From: an uncultured Anaeroplasmataceae bacterium
Lineage (GTDB): Bacteria; Bacillota_I; Bacilli_A; Acholeplasmatales; Anaeroplasmataceae
Direction of reading: 5' to 3'
Assembly (NCBI GenBank): GCA_934229535.1
Contig: CAKQDS010000001.1
Span: forward strand, 70,055 to 134,054
DNA: 64,000 nucleotides
Shown: positions 62,242-64,000 of the stretch, piece after piece
How positions within the stretch are numbered: position 1 is the stretch's first letter
Layout: every line of letters starts with the position of its first letter
Notes under the pieces: model-generated
Told to the model about the DNA's origin: nothing
Seen by the model: only the letters and a program-made list of their open reading frames with translations
Databases searched by the model: none
Made by a program: the position numbers and the translations under genes

Positions 62242-62472
62242 ATGGAGAAATATTCAAAAAAAGCAGAAAACTTTATTAATAACTATGTTCTATCAAAATT
62301 AGGCTATGATTCAATTTCTGATGATAATATTGCAGAAATTGTTGATTATATTATCGATAATTATGAGGTTCCACTTGCTCAAGCAAAAGAAGCTGGTGAA
62401 AAAATTGATGAAGAAATGCTAGAATTAGCTTCATCAGTAGTAACAGAAATAACTTCTAGAACTGATTGGTAA
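62242..62472 (+). CDS. Small acidic helical protein, possible partner of the toxin-like gene
   Basis: The product has 76 residues, acidic and helical (KAENFINNYVLSKLGYDS, EIVDYIIDNYEVP, EEMLELASSVVTEI). No family recognised. It starts two bases after the toxin-like gene, typical of a coupled pair. An antitoxin or immunity role is inferred only from order, size and charge. The ribosome binding site is the AAAGGAAAAAAG at the previous gene's end. Confidence 0.55.
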   Translation: MEKYSKKAENFINNYVLSKLGYDSISDDNIAEIVDYIIDNYEVPLAQAKEAGEKIDEEMLELASSVVTEITSRTDW

Positions 62473-62540
62473 TGCATAATTATATATTCTGAAAATATGT
62501 TGAAGTGATAATAAGCTATTATTAATTTAATATTATAAAA

Positions 62541-62664
62541 ATAGGCTAGAGATTATGGTTCTCTAAAATAGAGGGGGTGCTGGGGAGAACGAAACTATAA
62601 AATTAATAGGTTGTAATACAACAAAGGCTATTAGAATGGCAATAGGTTCTAATAGCCTTTTTTA
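62541..62664 (+). ncRNA. Possible structured noncoding transcript ending in a terminator
   Basis: The interval has a GGTTCTCT...GGGAGAAC stem around TCTAAAATAGA and a G-rich run GAGGGGGTGCTGGGG, very unlike neighbouring AT-rich DNA. It ends in the strong terminator at 62623-62664. No gene overlaps. It could be a small RNA or a leader of the element; no known family was recognised. Confidence 0.35.
62623..62664 (+). terminator. Strong terminator after the toxin-like pair
   Basis: AAAGGCTATTAGAA pairs with TTCTAATAGCCTTT, a perfect 14-bp stem around a 10-base loop, ending in six T. Confidence 0.88.
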
Positions 62665-62751
62665 ACTAGGAACTGTATTTTTTTAAATTATTATTTATAA
62701 GTATTTTTTTTGTGTTTTCTTCTAGATATACACCTGTCTACTTATTTGATT

Positions 62752-63707
62752 GTTTTTTTCTATTTGCAAGAATAGGAGCTCCTTCATTAATACAAAACAT
62801 TATCCTATTTCTAGTTCTTGTGAATTTTTTTTATCCAAAAGATTTTCTGATTATAGTTTTAATGTCCTTATTAACTCTATCCATATGACCATTTGTAATT
62901 TTATGATTGTTAATAGTATTAAATGAATTAATTATTTCATTATGCCAATTATTTAATATTCTAATAAAATCTGCATACTCTGGTATATGAGCTTCTTTAA
63001 ATATTCTAATGATTCTATTCAACTCATTTTCTACTATTTGAATAGTAGCAGTAGCTACAAAATTTCTATATATCATCATTAGGTTATATGCTAAATCAAG
63101 AGTTTCATCAAAATCTAGCATATATTTAATTATTTGATATTTATTCATAATCATTTTAGATTTAGAAACAGTATAACTAACTTCTTTAATTTTACTTAAA
63201 TTTTTAAAAAGCATCCATTTATACTTTTTATATAACCAATAATAATTACTACCTTCATTTTTATAATTCTCAAACTTTCTCATTACTCTTTTTCTAATTT
63301 TATCAAAGCACTCTACTAAATGCTTTACATTATGAAAAGGATCAGCACATATTTTAGCGTTTAGAAGGTATTTTTTCATCACATCTCTATATGTTTCATA
63401 TATATCTATACTAACATTAGAATTTAACTATTTTTTTCGTCTAAAGTAATTCTAGAAAAATAATCGATTAATTCAAGTTTTTTCTATAATTCAATACATC
63501 AATGATTTTTCGCCATTGAGGAGAATATAAGTCCAAACAATACCCTTGATTAGTTAATTTTCTACCATATACTTCATCTACACATAATACATCAGGCAAT
63601 GTTAATCTTTTTAAATCAACACGCTTATCAAATAAATCTATTACATATGTAGGTGATACTTGAAATCTTTTAGCAACAGAAGAGTAAGTATTAGTCATAT
63701 CATGTAA
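62752..63707 (-). pseudogene. Decayed ISL3 family transposase
   Basis: Minus-strand segments in different frames add to an ISL3 (IS204/IS1001/IS1096/IS1165) DDE transposase. The first (63468-63698) has LPDVLCVDEVYGRK, the region of the first catalytic Asp. The second (62831-63382) has AKICADPFHNVKHLVECFDKIR, the usual DPFH...R element. Frame changes lie around 63400-63470 and near 62831. Past that stop, FTRTRNRIMFCINEGAPI continues the end to about 62752. Its N-terminus is lost at the junction with GNAT copy 2. Confidence 0.85.
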
Positions 63708-63760
63708 TTCATTTAATATATGATGTTAGTATAGATTCAGTACGTTTAGGGTACCTTTTC

Positions 63761-64000
63761 TTATAGTGTTATCCAATAGCGCTCAAGTGTTTCATTTTTT
63801 CGTGAATCGTAAATACTTGATTCATATACTCCGCCATTTTTTAAGATTGTTTTTCTACTTGCTGTATTATTATCAAGACAAGAAATTAAAATCTTTGTTA
63901 AGCCGATACTTTTACAAAAAGGTTTAACAGCATTTAACATAAAGCTTGCAACACCTTTTTGTCTTTCAGATGGTCGAACACTATAACCAATATTACCAGC
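63761..64000 (-). CDS. GNAT family N-acetyltransferase (copy 2), cut by the window end
   Basis: The C-terminal 79 residues and stop are visible; the rest lies beyond the window. It differs from copy 1 (59104-59343) at about four bases and would encode nearly the same protein. The left flank is unlike that of copy 1 beyond a few bases, so the junction near 63755-63760 marks one end of a duplication or insertion. Confidence 0.88.
   Translation of the reverse strand, partial: AGNIGYSVRPSERQKGVASFMLNAVKPFCKSIGLTKILISCLDNNTASRKTILKNGGVYESSIYDSRKNETLERYWITL
63761..64000 (+). repeat. Direct repeat, right copy (3' part of GNAT gene)
   Basis: Partner of 59104-59343, same orientation, about 98% identical by eye. 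Continues past the window end. Confidence 0.9.

Noticed and set aside
1..64000. CRISPR array or phage structural genes
   Set aside because: I saw no regularly spaced short direct repeats with unique spacers and no capsid, portal or terminase gene. The only regular repeats are coding.

Overview
The window is AT-rich DNA from a low-GC Gram-positive bacterium with a real cell wall. It carries MurF- and Ddl-type ligases, an LtaS-type enzyme, lipobox lipoproteins, a T-box leader, CcpA-like operators, G+A-rich ribosome binding sites and a gerB-gerA-gerC germinant-receptor operon. These point to an endospore-forming or spore-derived member of the Bacilli, probably an uncultivated gut lineage near Erysipelotrichales/RF39/RFN20. 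That placement is inference. TAA, TAG and TGA all end genes and the tRNA-Trp reads only UGG, so the standard bacterial code fits.

Layout. 0-7.7 kb: two very large secreted lipoproteins with Ser/Thr linkers, InlB-type repeats and helical repeats; the second carries a family-1 pectate lyase. 7.8-13.5 kb: glucose-6-phosphate isomerase, an esterase, a flavodoxin-like protein, a membrane EAL protein, and a DUF3793-flavodoxin pair behind DtxR-like palindromes. 13.6-16.2 kb: a T-box leader and an amino-acid ABC transporter. 16.3-19.5 kb: hydrolase, MurF-like and Ddl genes. 19.5-22.9 kb: a membrane protein, a dead ATPase gene, an RDD protein and a PucR-type regulator. 22.9-25.3 kb: YjjI glycyl-radical enzyme and its YjjW activase. 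25.3-29 kb: a sugar-ABC ATPase, then pgk-ptsH-tpiA behind paired cre-like operators. 29-34 kb: an EAL pseudogene, a DUF1835 protein, a DtxR regulator, map, gltX and tRNA-Glu. 34-36.3 kb: insertion-sequence debris around a Fic gene and a short pyrophosphatase-like gene. 36.3-42 kb: EEP hydrolase, DUF2971 protein, membrane protein, trpS, DUF308 protein and a diacylglycerol-kinase-type lipid kinase. 42-47 kb: the ger operon and a membrane-anchored metallo-beta-lactamase-fold protein. 47-51 kb: a LysR regulator with a divergent antiporter, and a second antiporter behind a fluoride riboswitch, then tRNA-Trp. 51-59 kb: a 1,924-residue membrane-anchored repeat protein and an LtaS-type sulfatase-fold transferase. 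59-64 kb: an accessory island bounded by two nearly identical copies of a GNAT acetyltransferase gene. It holds a truncated PH-domain gene, an HNH-nuclease gene with a structured leader, an XRE regulator, a toxin-like/small-partner pair and a decayed ISL3 transposase.

The strongest second-look items are the giant repeat protein, the fluoride riboswitch on a CPA-type antiporter, the GNAT-flanked island with its HNH and toxin-like genes, a promoter with a G7 tract in a short spacer, and an HPr lacking the usual Arg-Pro after its active-site His.
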